Positions 1 through 5,311 of a stretch of 5,311 nt of DNA are shown piece after piece. Below the pieces are notes generated by a model, which had not been told where the DNA came from, searched no databases, and saw only the letters and a list, made by a program, of their open reading frames with translations. Origin of the DNA: an uncultured Sutterella sp. Its GTDB lineage: Bacteria > Pseudomonadota > Gammaproteobacteria > Burkholderiales > Burkholderiaceae_F. The DNA lies in contig CAAFNI010000219.1 of the NCBI GenBank assembly GCA_900764215.1, forward strand, positions 1-5,311, written 5' to 3'. Position numbers and translations under genes: made by a program. How positions within the stretch are numbered: the first letter of the stretch is position 1; every line of letters starts with the position of its first letter.

Positions 1-50
1 ATAATCAATTCTTTACATCAGTCGACTTCCCATCCGCTCTGGCAATAAAG

Positions 51-75
51 AAGGCCGCTCGAAAGCGGCCTTTTT
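51..75 (+). terminator. Rho-independent terminator 1
   Basis: A perfect 9-bp GC-rich stem (51-59 with 64-72) closes on a CGAA tetraloop and runs into five T (71-75). This is the standard form of an intrinsic terminator for plus-strand transcription. The other side of the stem is also followed by a T-rich stretch when read on the minus strand (43-52), so it may work in both directions. The gene it serves lies to the left of the window; the 50 bases before it hold no recognisable coding sequence. Confidence 0.85.
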
Positions 76-116
76 GCGATGTTGCTCGTCTAGATGAAAT
101 ATCCAAGTTAAGCACA

Positions 117-155
117 ATCGCCCTGTTTCGACAACCGAAACAGGGCGATATTTTT
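117..155 (+). terminator. Rho-independent terminator 2
   Basis: A perfect 14-bp inverted repeat (117-130 with 136-149) has a five-base loop (131-135) and is followed by A and five T (150-155). Its sequence is unrelated to the hairpin at 51-72, so it is not a duplication of it. It either backs up the first terminator or ends a short transcript starting between the two hairpins. No clear promoter is visible in that 40-base gap. Confidence 0.8.
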
Positions 156-239
156 ACCTGCCCAGATGAGTTGCCGGGGCAGCAAGCCTTCGAAGTAGCG
201 AAAGCTACCTATCGCTTAGGACGCAAAATCTGTAGGTAG

Positions 240-788
240 GTGAGAATGGCCCGCATGCGCCTTGCCAAGCTACATCGCAGAGTGGCAAGAGTACGTGCGG
301 ACTTCCAGCACAAGACCTCTCGACGATTGGTTGACGAGAATCAAGCATTGATCTTCGAGACAGTACGAATCAAGAACATGATGAAGAACCATCATCTCGC
401 AGGAGCCATTGCCGATGCGGGATGGGGCGAGTTCATGCGCCAATGCGAATACAAGGCGAAGCAGAAGGGCAAGGTCTTTGTGAAGATCGGCGCCTTCTTC
501 GCGTCTTCGAAGACATGTTCCGCCTGTGGGCATCGGTTGCAGACGCAGAGTTTTGCGACCTGCGACTGGAGATGCCCGCATGTTCATCATGACCGGGATG
601 CCAATGCCTCATTGAACATTAAACAGGAAGGTGTCCGAATGCCGAAGACAGTCGAGCCGACCATTTGTTGGTTTTATGCAACAAAGCCCTCGCGATCCAC
701 GTCCGATCAACATTCAAAAGGCTCAGTTCCAGCCTTCGCATGGTTCCCTTGGAACAGAGCAGAGAACTGCAATAAAGTAATTAAATGA
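240..788 (+). pseudogene. tnpB: TnpB (IS200/IS605 OrfB) C-terminal relic
   Basis: This open frame of 182 codons from GTG 240 matches the C-terminal half of TnpB, the RNA-guided RuvC-type nuclease of IS200/IS605 elements. Seen: the arginine-rich RMRLAKLHRR helix, the RuvC-II region ALIFETVRIKNMM (Glu40), the zinc-finger knuckle CSACG (Cys93, Cys96) and the RuvC-III signature DRDANASLNI (118-127). Missing: the N-terminal half with the first RuvC aspartate, and the second zinc-finger pair. After RCP (Cys112) the expected C-G is replaced by HVHH, as if about three codons were deleted. A TAG at 237-239 lies in frame directly upstream, and a weakly TnpB-like arginine-rich stretch can be read before it (about 186-236). 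Residues after about 134 look unrelated to the family and are probably read-through. Usual TnpB length is roughly 350-450 residues. It should be inactive, and no tnpA is present. Confidence 0.85.
724..769 (+). repeat. Nested inverted repeat at 3' edge of the TnpB relic
   Basis: CAGTTC (724-729) is complementary to GAACTG (764-769), and inside them GTTCC (743-747) pairs with GGAAC (751-755) around a three-base loop. The structure sits where the right end of an IS200/IS605 element, and the omega-RNA overlapping the end of tnpB, would be expected. That role is inferred from position only. No homology to a known element end was tested, and short stems of this size can occur by chance. Confidence 0.35.
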
Positions 789-826
789 GGGGGCATCCAA
801 ATCCCACAGCATAGGTGTTAACCCTA

Positions 827-835
827 CCCCCCCCC
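827..835 (+). repeat. C9 homopolymer in the autotransporter leader
   Basis: Nine consecutive C lie 85 bases before the autotransporter start codon, followed closely by seven T (844-850). Poly-C or poly-G runs of this length are known slipped-strand mispairing sites, and in several pathogens they alter promoter spacing or leader structure of surface-protein genes. Here the tract is outside the coding frame, so any effect would be on transcription or messenger structure. No convincing promoter hexamers could be placed around it. A five-G run (789-793) could pair with part of it across a long loop. Confidence 0.8.
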
Positions 836-908
836 TTCAGGCATTTTTTTAGGCTTCATTTCGCGTTGCTTGGCCTTATTTCAAAAGGCTGAGCTTTGTC
901 TCATTAGT

Positions 909-914
909 AGAGGG
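909..914 (+). promoter_or_regulatory. Shine-Dalgarno site of the autotransporter
   Basis: AGAGGG ends six bases before ATG 921. This fixes the start of the autotransporter at that codon and not at the in-frame TTG at 870, which lacks such a site and would put 17 poorly fitting residues before a normal signal peptide. Confidence 0.75.
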
Positions 915-920
915 TATGTG

Positions 921-3416
921 ATGAAACGTTCAATGATCGCCTTGGCAGTGATGTCTGCCGTAACCGCCAATACGGCTGTGATGGCTGCCGCACCAACTTT
1001 TTCGAATGATCAGTTGCCAACCGCGCCGGTTGTTGTTGATCACACCAAGACTCCCTTGTCTGGGAGCTATATGGTTTATACGGTCGATCAGGAAATGGAG
1101 GTTAAGGACCTTGATCTCGATGTGACTGTTACTGGCAAGCCGGGAAATCAAATTTTCACATCCGAAGTTTTGGCTGGCGCTACGTTTACGGGTTCGAAGC
1201 TCAATGTCAGCATCACGACGGATGCAACGGGTACTGGCAACTCCATGATTGCAGCTTTGGACGTGGATTCAACGAACCCTGTCACCATCTCTGCGGATAC
1301 GGTAAATCTGAAAGCCGTGTCTACGAGCACTGATGGTAAGGCCGCTTTTGGTATCGCCACTTGGAGTGCCAGTACGATCAATTTCACGAGCAAGTCCGTG
1401 AATGTGAGCTATGAAACAGCCACCGACCGTAAAGACGACAAAACTCAATACAACGAATCGTCCGCAATCAGCGCTACTCAGGGAAGTACGATTAACTTTG
1501 GGGAAACCACTGTTCTGACGATTACCGGCAAGGGGACAGGCACCACACAAACCACGCCGACTAGTGAAGGAAAGCACGCATATCCCGGAAACTACACGGG
1601 CGCTGCCGCGATGTATGGCATCAAGATGGAAGGTGGTACGGTTACGGCTACCGGTACGACCAATATCACATTGACTGGCATTGGTAACCGCGTGTCTGGC
1701 ATTCACGCGACAAACTTCTATGAAAACTCCTCTCATGGCGATGTTTGGGGGAGCGCCGCTGGTCAATTTAACAATGTAATCGTCAACGCAACCTCAGAAA
1801 AAGGGGATGCGCTTGGACTTGAGGCTTATTTGGTTGAAGGCCAAGACGTTAACAAAGTCCTTGTGAACGTTAATGGCACTAGTGATCTGTCGGCGTCTTC
1901 CAAGTCCGGCAATGCTTATGGCGTTTCTCTGAAGGGGAAGACCACGGTTCAGTTCGATGGCGATCTCCATGCCAAGGCCACGTCCGAATCCGGTGACGCC
2001 TATGTGCTGTATGTCGAAGAAGGTCGTTTGACGGTGGCTGGTGCTTCCAACCAATTGGACGGCGACTTGAAGGCCGTGAACGCCGGTACGATTCATATCG
2101 GCGCTCCTGCCGCGTCCACCCTTCTGAGGGCCGCGCCTGCCGCTCAGACGCAGACTTCGGTCGATGGTTCCATTTCCGCCGACGCCACGTCCAAGATCAT
2201 CTTCAACAATGCCTCCGTTGAAGTGTCCAAGGGCAACTCTGTTTCCATCGAAGGCGAACTGACGAGCACGAACGGCCAGCTTGTGCTCAACGATGTTGAA
2301 GAAGGGACGGTGCAGATTGCAACCCTGACCGAGGGTTCGACGCTGGACGCTGTTGCTTCGGGTAGCCTCAACGACAAGCTTGGCGGCGACCTCGATGCCT
2401 TCAGCAACGCCATCACCATCACGAACGGTGCAGAAGGCACGACCCTTGTCATGAAGGAAGGTCTTGTGGCCGGTGAAAAGACGGCTCAGCTCACCGAAGA
2501 CGGCACGATTGACGAAACGACGGTTACCGAAAAGACGAACTCCGTCATGCAGTCCTCTTTGGAAATGGCTTCTGCACTTCCGCTTACGATGAACCGCATC
2601 CTTACGAACGACGTTCGCAAGCGCATGGGCGATCTTCGTGCATCGGAAGGCACGTCCGGTGCTTGGGTTCGCTATGACGGCGGCAAGCTCTCCGGCGACA
2701 ACGGTCTGGACAGCAAGTTCAACACGATTCAGGTGGGCGTCGATACGATTCCGACCGCAGACGCGCCCCGCGTTGGTCTGGCCTTCAGCTACACGGACGG
2801 CGACATGGACTATGCCCGCAGTTCTTCCGACATGCAGAGCTACAGCCTCGCCGGCTACGCCACGTGGATGGCCGACAACGGCATGTTCCTCGACACGGTT
2901 GTGCGCATGGCCAAGTTCAAGAACGACATGACGGTCGACGGTCGCCTCAACGGGACGATGGACAGCCTTGCGGTCAGCGTTTCCGGCGAAACCGGCTGGC
3001 GCTTTGATCTCAACGACCTCTTCTATGTCGAACCGCAGTTCGAAGCGATGTACACCTATATTGACGGCGACAATTTCGATCTCGGAAACGCTCGTTATGC
3101 CGTCGACTCGATGGACAGCTTCACGGGTCGTCTGGGCTTCGCTTCCGGCTTGAAGTGCCCGAACAACAAGGGCGATGTCTATGTCCGAGCTTCCGTCGTC
3201 CATGAGTTCCTTGGCGACAGCAAGATCACCGGCACGGCCTCCGGCAGCACCGGCGTGGTCGAAGTCGACGGCAAGGACACTTGGGTCGAATACGGCATCG
3301 GCGGCAACTTCAATCTGACCAAGAACGCATACTTCTGGGCGGATGTTGAACGTACCAGCGGCGGCCTCATTGATGCCGATTGGCGTGCTTCCGCAGGCGT
3401 TCGCCTTGCGTTTTAA
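921..3416 (+). CDS. Autotransporter (type Va) with outer-membrane beta-barrel
   Basis: This 831-residue surface protein is predicted to cross the inner membrane by Sec and to insert its own C-terminal barrel in the outer membrane, displaying the N-terminal passenger. Seen: a signal peptide at 1-25 (MKRS, hydrophobic core, cleavage near VMA-AAP). The passenger at about 26-540 has no cysteine, is rich in Thr, Ser, Gly and Asn, and has beta-strand-like repeats, as in beta-helical passengers. A linker helix follows at about 540-572, then a barrel of about 260 residues opening with GAWVRYDGGK (from 580). It ends in GVRLAF, whose terminal Phe is the usual signal for barrel assembly. Homology is to the general autotransporter barrel family (pertactin-like type). 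No protease or lipase motif or RGD motif is visible in the passenger, so adhesion is only a guess. Codon use shifts from AT-richer in the first half to strongly C-ending in the second, suggesting a divergent passenger joined to a conserved barrel. It is monocistronic, with its own ribosome site and terminator. Confidence 0.93.
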   Translation: MKRSMIALAVMSAVTANTAVMAAAPTFSNDQLPTAPVVVDHTKTPLSGSYMVYTVDQEMEVKDLDLDVTVTGKPGNQIFTSEVLAGATFTGSKLNVSITTDATGTGNSMIAALDVDSTNPVTISADTVNLKAVSTSTDGKAAFGIATWSASTINFTSKSVNVSYETATDRKDDKTQYNESSAISATQGSTINFGETTVLTITGKGTGTTQTTPTSEGKHAYPGNYTGAAAMYGIKMEGGTVTATGTTNITLTGIGNRVSGIHATNFYENSSHGDVWGSAAGQFNNVIVNATSEKGDALGLEAYLVEGQDVNKVLVNVNGTSDLSASSKSGNAYGVSLKGKTTVQFDGDLHAKATSESGDAYVLYVEEGRLTVAGASNQLDGDLKAVNAGTIHIGAPAASTLLRAAPAAQTQTSVDGSISADATSKIIFNNASVEVSKGNSVSIEGELTSTNGQLVLNDVEEGTVQIATLTEGSTLDAVASGSLNDKLGGDLDAFSNAITITNGAEGTTLVMKEGLVAGEKTAQLTEDGTIDETTVTEKTNSVMQSSLEMASALPLTMNRILTNDVRKRMGDLRASEGTSGAWVRYDGGKLSGDNGLDSKFNTIQVGVDTIPTADAPRVGLAFSYTDGDMDYARSSSDMQSYSLAGYATWMADNGMFLDTVVRMAKFKNDMTVDGRLNGTMDSLAVSVSGETGWRFDLNDLFYVEPQFEAMYTYIDGDNFDLGNARYAVDSMDSFTGRLGFASGLKCPNNKGDVYVRASVVHEFLGDSKITGTASGSTGVVEVDGKDTWVEYGIGGNFNLTKNAYFWADVERTSGGLIDADWRASAGVRLAF
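1785..2015 (+). repeat. Three degenerate repeats inside the passenger
   Basis: Three 14-residue segments share the pattern A-[ST]-S-[EK]-x-G-[DN]-A-[LY]-x-[LV]. They are NATSEKGDALGLEA (protein 289-302), SASSKSGNAYGVSL (324-337) and KATSESGDAYVLYV (352-365), at spacings of 35 and 28 residues. The spacing is compatible with one or two rungs of a beta-helix per repeat. The DNA copies have diverged, so these are old protein repeats and not a recent duplication. Confidence 0.6.
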
Positions 3417-3429
3417 CCCTTGAAGGCCA

Positions 3430-3450
3430 GTTCGGATTTTGCATCCGAAC
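3430..3450 (+). other. Hairpin just after the autotransporter stop
   Basis: A perfect 8-bp inverted repeat (3430-3437 with 3443-3450) has a five-base loop and starts 13 bases after the TAA. No T run follows, so it is not itself a terminator. It could protect the messenger 3' end or assist the stronger hairpin 20 bases downstream. Confidence 0.5.
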
Positions 3451-3470
3451 GCGCATCGAGCTTAACGCAC

Positions 3471-3507
3471 AAGCCCGCCGGCTTTCTGAAGTCGGCGGGC
3501 TTCTTGT
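3471..3507 (+). terminator. Rho-independent terminator of the autotransporter
   Basis: A perfect 10-bp stem (3471-3480 with 3493-3502) made mainly of G and C can be extended by a C-G and a G-U pair. It has an eight-base loop (3483-3490) and runs into the T-rich tail TTCTTGTT. It lies between two converging genes. For the minus-strand genes the tail after the stem is only weakly T-rich, so termination in that direction is less certain. Confidence 0.85.
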
Positions 3508-3551
3508 TACCCCGAAATATCTGATGCATCAAGCTACGTCGCACTCTCTGC

Positions 3552-4136
3552 TCAACAGAGACCCAGAACGCGCCTGAGCCAGAAGACTAAGCGCGTCCAC
3601 CAAGAACGATGGCGCTTTCGCCAATTCCAAGGAGCTTCGGGATTCTCTTCCTGCCAAAGGCCGACACGATCCCTTCTGGCCACTTCATAAGCATGCCGAT
3701 ACGTTTGCGCCACGTCTCGCGGCATGCGGTTGAAATAATGGAAATACGGCCAAGCCGCCCCTCTCTCGATCATTCGCAGGCAGACGTCTTCGCCATCGCA
3801 CAAAAGCGCACTTACGTAGCGTCCGTAGATGTCGCGATCAACCGCCGCCACGTCGATGCGCCTGCCCTCGATCATGCGAGCGAGGATGATTTGGGACATT
3901 CCTCCAAACGCCTGCTCGGTTTCGGGCGCATCAATGCCAAGAAGACGGAGCTTAACCCTTCGCCCGTACCAAGTCTTTACCCAGATCGAATCCCCGTCAC
4001 AGACGTAGGTCACTCTCGCCCGAAACCGCCACGGGAGACTGTGCTTCCGAAAGAGAAACAACAGCAGTGCAACAACCGCTGCCGCCGCTCCCAAAAAGCA
4101 TTCAAAGGGAATGGCCTCAAGCGCTTCCGTCATCAC
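3552..4136 (-). CDS. Membrane-anchored thermonuclease-like (SNase family) protein
   Basis: This 194-residue protein has a staphylococcal-nuclease (TNase) domain, a Ca-dependent DNA/RNA phosphodiesterase fold. Seen: DGD (47-49), RLLGIDAPE with Arg64, Asp69 and Glu72, and YGR with Arg106. These correspond to the catalytic Asp21, Arg35, Asp40, Glu43 and Arg87 of S. aureus nuclease, so an active enzyme is expected. Thr41 is Ala here, which is common in bacterial homologues. The family ending VGLW (158-161) is followed by PEAPWNWR. Residues about 12-29 form one membrane segment, and the C-terminus (174-194) is basic and tryptophan-rich, ending in Cys. Positive charges (R30, K31, R37, R39, R41) follow the segment and acids precede it, which by the positive-inside rule would place the domain in the cytoplasm. 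GTG 4136 overlaps the upstream stop as GTGA; ATG 4133 is the alternative start. AAGGG at 4146-4150 fits GTG better (nine-base gap). Confidence 0.9.
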   Translation of the reverse strand: MMTEALEAIPFECFLGAAAAVVALLLFLFRKHSLPWRFRARVTYVCDGDSIWVKTWYGRRVKLRLLGIDAPETEQAFGGMSQIILARMIEGRRIDVAAVDRDIYGRYVSALLCDGEDVCLRMIERGAAWPYFHYFNRMPRDVAQTYRHAYEVARRDRVGLWQEENPEAPWNWRKRHRSWWTRLVFWLRRVLGLC

Positions 4137-5305
4137 TCGAAGAAACCCTTCATCTTGCTCATTCGCGCATCAAACGCCTGACTGTGCTCTTCGGACCGGT
4201 CCACCGCACGCTTGCGGCGTTCATAAGCCGCGTCAATCTCCTCCTTTCGCAGAAGACGATTTTCAAAGACGTAGCGCATCTCGGTTGAGAAAATGATCGG
4301 GTTCTCGCAAGTGCCAGCGAACAGCGAAGCGGGGCGTCCCTTCATGCGTGTGACGCGAATGCGCCCGCGCTCGGGAGCTTCCTTGATGGAAACCAGCGAC
4401 ACATCAGATTGCAGGCGTCGGCAGAACTTTGAAAAGCCGAAGCGCTTGGTCAGCATTTCCTCAAGCAATGAGCCCGTGGCCACGCCGATGGGCGAGAGCA
4501 CCGCCGTCTCCAGAATGCCCGTCTCGGGATTGAAGTCGAGCTGCATGTGGGCTTCGTACGGGAAGTCGAAGCACGTTCCGTAAAACTCCCGCCTGTCCAT
4601 GTCCTTGGGGTTCGTCACATCGCGACAGACCTTGGGCAATGCATCGCCCTGCGGAATGTCGTCGATCTTCGTTACGCCGACAGTCAGGCTTCCAAACTCG
4701 ATTTTCTGGAGTCTGGCCTTGGCATAGGTTTCGGCATCGAGCATGCGCTCCTGGAAGTGCGCATTGATGGAGACCATGTAACCCGTCTGTGCTTCGTGAA
4801 CGGAAACGGTAAACATCGGCGTGTCATAGGACACGCTGTCGGTGTCGTAGATCTCGCTGAAGTACGGGGTACCAGTAGCATCAAGCGTATCCGTGATGCG
4901 TTTGGCAAACTGATCCGCCCGCTGTCGACTTTTGAACGTGTAAGTTGCCCCCGTCAGGACCTCGTTCACGTTGGCGTAGCTGAAGATCACCTCATCGCCT
5001 TCTGCAAGGAACTTGCTTGTGTTTCGGCAAGCCACACGACCCGAATAGTCCGACCAGGACGACTGAATGCGTCGGCAGTCGGGATGCTTCTTGAAAAGCG
5101 AGTACACATTGTCCTGAAGAAAGATCACATCGCCCAGCCGTAGCTTCCATGGGTCAAAGTGCGCCAAAAAGGCGAGGCTTGGAAACAGGAACTTTTCCTT
5201 TTCCTTTGCCTCCTCTTCGGCCTTCTTCTCCTTGTTCTTGAAGACGATGGTCGGACGGCGAAACACGCGTTCGGCAGGGACCGCCTTTTCAGGCTCCTGC
5301 TTCAT
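4133..5305 (-). CDS. Hypothetical protein with six paired cysteines
   Basis: I do not recognise this family. From ATG 5305 it has 390 residues, but the frame stays open to the window edge and no good ribosome site is visible, so the true start, perhaps with a signal peptide or membrane segment, may lie outside. Seen: a charged Lys/Glu-rich stretch (24-38) typical of a flexible linker, a mixed alpha/beta body, and a charged C-terminal helix (about 341-387). Six cysteines come in three pairs: 77/93, 227/245 and 295/333. The first of each pair is followed by Arg (CRRI, CRDV, CRRL), and the second lies in a short strand-like context (VAC, GTC, GTC). This suggests three related modules, each with a disulfide, and so an extracytoplasmic location; both are inference. 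The stop TGA (4135-4133) overlaps the nuclease start, so the two are almost certainly co-transcribed. Length and clean codon use support a real gene. Confidence 0.8.
   Translation of the reverse strand: MKQEPEKAVPAERVFRRPTIVFKNKEKKAEEEAKEKEKFLFPSLAFLAHFDPWKLRLGDVIFLQDNVYSLFKKHPDCRRIQSSWSDYSGRVACRNTSKFLAEGDEVIFSYANVNEVLTGATYTFKSRQRADQFAKRITDTLDATGTPYFSEIYDTDSVSYDTPMFTVSVHEAQTGYMVSINAHFQERMLDAETYAKARLQKIEFGSLTVGVTKIDDIPQGDALPKVCRDVTNPKDMDRREFYGTCFDFPYEAHMQLDFNPETGILETAVLSPIGVATGSLLEEMLTKRFGFSKFCRRLQSDVSLVSIKEAPERGRIRVTRMKGRPASLFAGTCENPIIFSTEMRYVFENRLLRKEEIDAAYERRKRAVDRSEEHSQAFDARMSKMKGFFE
4146..4150 (-). promoter_or_regulatory. Shine-Dalgarno-like site inside the upstream gene
   Basis: AAGGG on the minus strand lies nine bases before GTG 4136 and twelve before ATG 4133, inside the last codons of the preceding gene. 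Together with the stop/start overlap it suggests translational coupling and slightly favours GTG as the nuclease start. Confidence 0.5.
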
Positions 5306-5311
5306 TACTTC

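Noticed and set aside
195..208. GTAGC-GAAA-GCTAC hairpin, with an alternative pairing of 205-211 to 233-239 resembling a switch
   Set aside because: The stems are short and lie in probable TnpB remnant. There is no gene downstream that such a switch could plausibly control.
3..239. Open reading frame running through both terminators into the TnpB relic, ending at TAG 237
   Set aside because: It crosses two strong terminator hairpins and has no family-like protein features except possibly its last 15-20 codons, which may be TnpB remnant.
749..778. Possible promoter for the autotransporter: TTGGAA (749-754) and TAAAGT (773-778) with an 18-base spacer
   Set aside because: Each hexamer matches consensus at only four of six positions and the first lies in the nested repeat. 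Too weak to annotate, but if real it would put the C9 tract in the leader.
870..920. TTG start giving a 17-residue N-terminal extension of the autotransporter, possibly an extended signal peptide
   Set aside because: ATG 921 has a good Shine-Dalgarno site and a normal signal peptide, and the extra residues do not resemble the known extended signal peptide region of autotransporters.
1794..3203. Long minus-strand open frame of 469 codons opposite the autotransporter
   Set aside because: It is a shadow frame created by the codon bias of the autotransporter. It is His/Arg/Val-rich, with no domain or ribosome site.
3522..3531. Ten-base palindrome TGATGCATCA between the converging genes
   Set aside because: It is a single short site, not near a promoter or start codon, and occurs easily by chance.
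3609..4181. Plus-strand open frame opposite the nuclease
   Set aside because: The minus strand encodes a clear SNase domain with its catalytic residues; the plus frame has no recognisable features.
4547..5143. Plus-strand open frame of 198 codons opposite the six-cysteine protein
   Set aside because: The minus frame is longer, has normal composition and is coupled to the nuclease. The plus frame has no supporting ribosome site or motif.

Overview
The window looks like a piece of a Gram-negative, moderately GC-rich proteobacterial chromosome. A classical (type Va) autotransporter with a C-terminal phenylalanine shows that there is an outer membrane. The autotransporter barrel, the TnpB relic and the membrane-tethered nuclease together remind me of gut betaproteobacteria of the Sutterella/Parasutterella group. 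That assignment is an impression from protein style; nothing in the window proves it.

Layout from left to right: (i) 1-155 carries two consecutive, unrelated intrinsic-terminator hairpins and no convincing gene. (ii) About 160-790 is a broken IS200/IS605-family TnpB gene. It has lost its N-terminal half, including the first RuvC aspartate. An in-frame TAG lies just before the surviving part, and half of its zinc-finger knuckle is missing. (iii) 790-920 is the leader of the next gene and contains a run of nine C, a run of seven T and a good ribosome binding site. (iv) 921-3416 encodes an 831-residue autotransporter: signal peptide, cysteine-free repetitive passenger, linker helix and outer-membrane barrel. 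It is followed by two hairpins, the second a strong terminator. (v) 3552-5305 on the minus strand is a tightly coupled two-gene unit. A six-cysteine protein of unknown function is translated first, and its stop codon overlaps the start of a single-pass membrane-anchored staphylococcal-nuclease-like protein. The autotransporter and this unit converge on the terminator region at 3417-3551.

How the parts may work together: the autotransporter stands alone as a surface protein, and the C tract in its leader could make its expression variable. The minus-strand pair is probably co-expressed and may act at the envelope, but its joint task is not evident. The TnpB relic is most simply read as insertion-sequence debris upstream of the surface-protein gene. 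I see no complete new system. The most interesting points are the C9 tract, the unknown protein with three Cys-Arg modules coupled to the nuclease, and the odd predicted topology of that nuclease.
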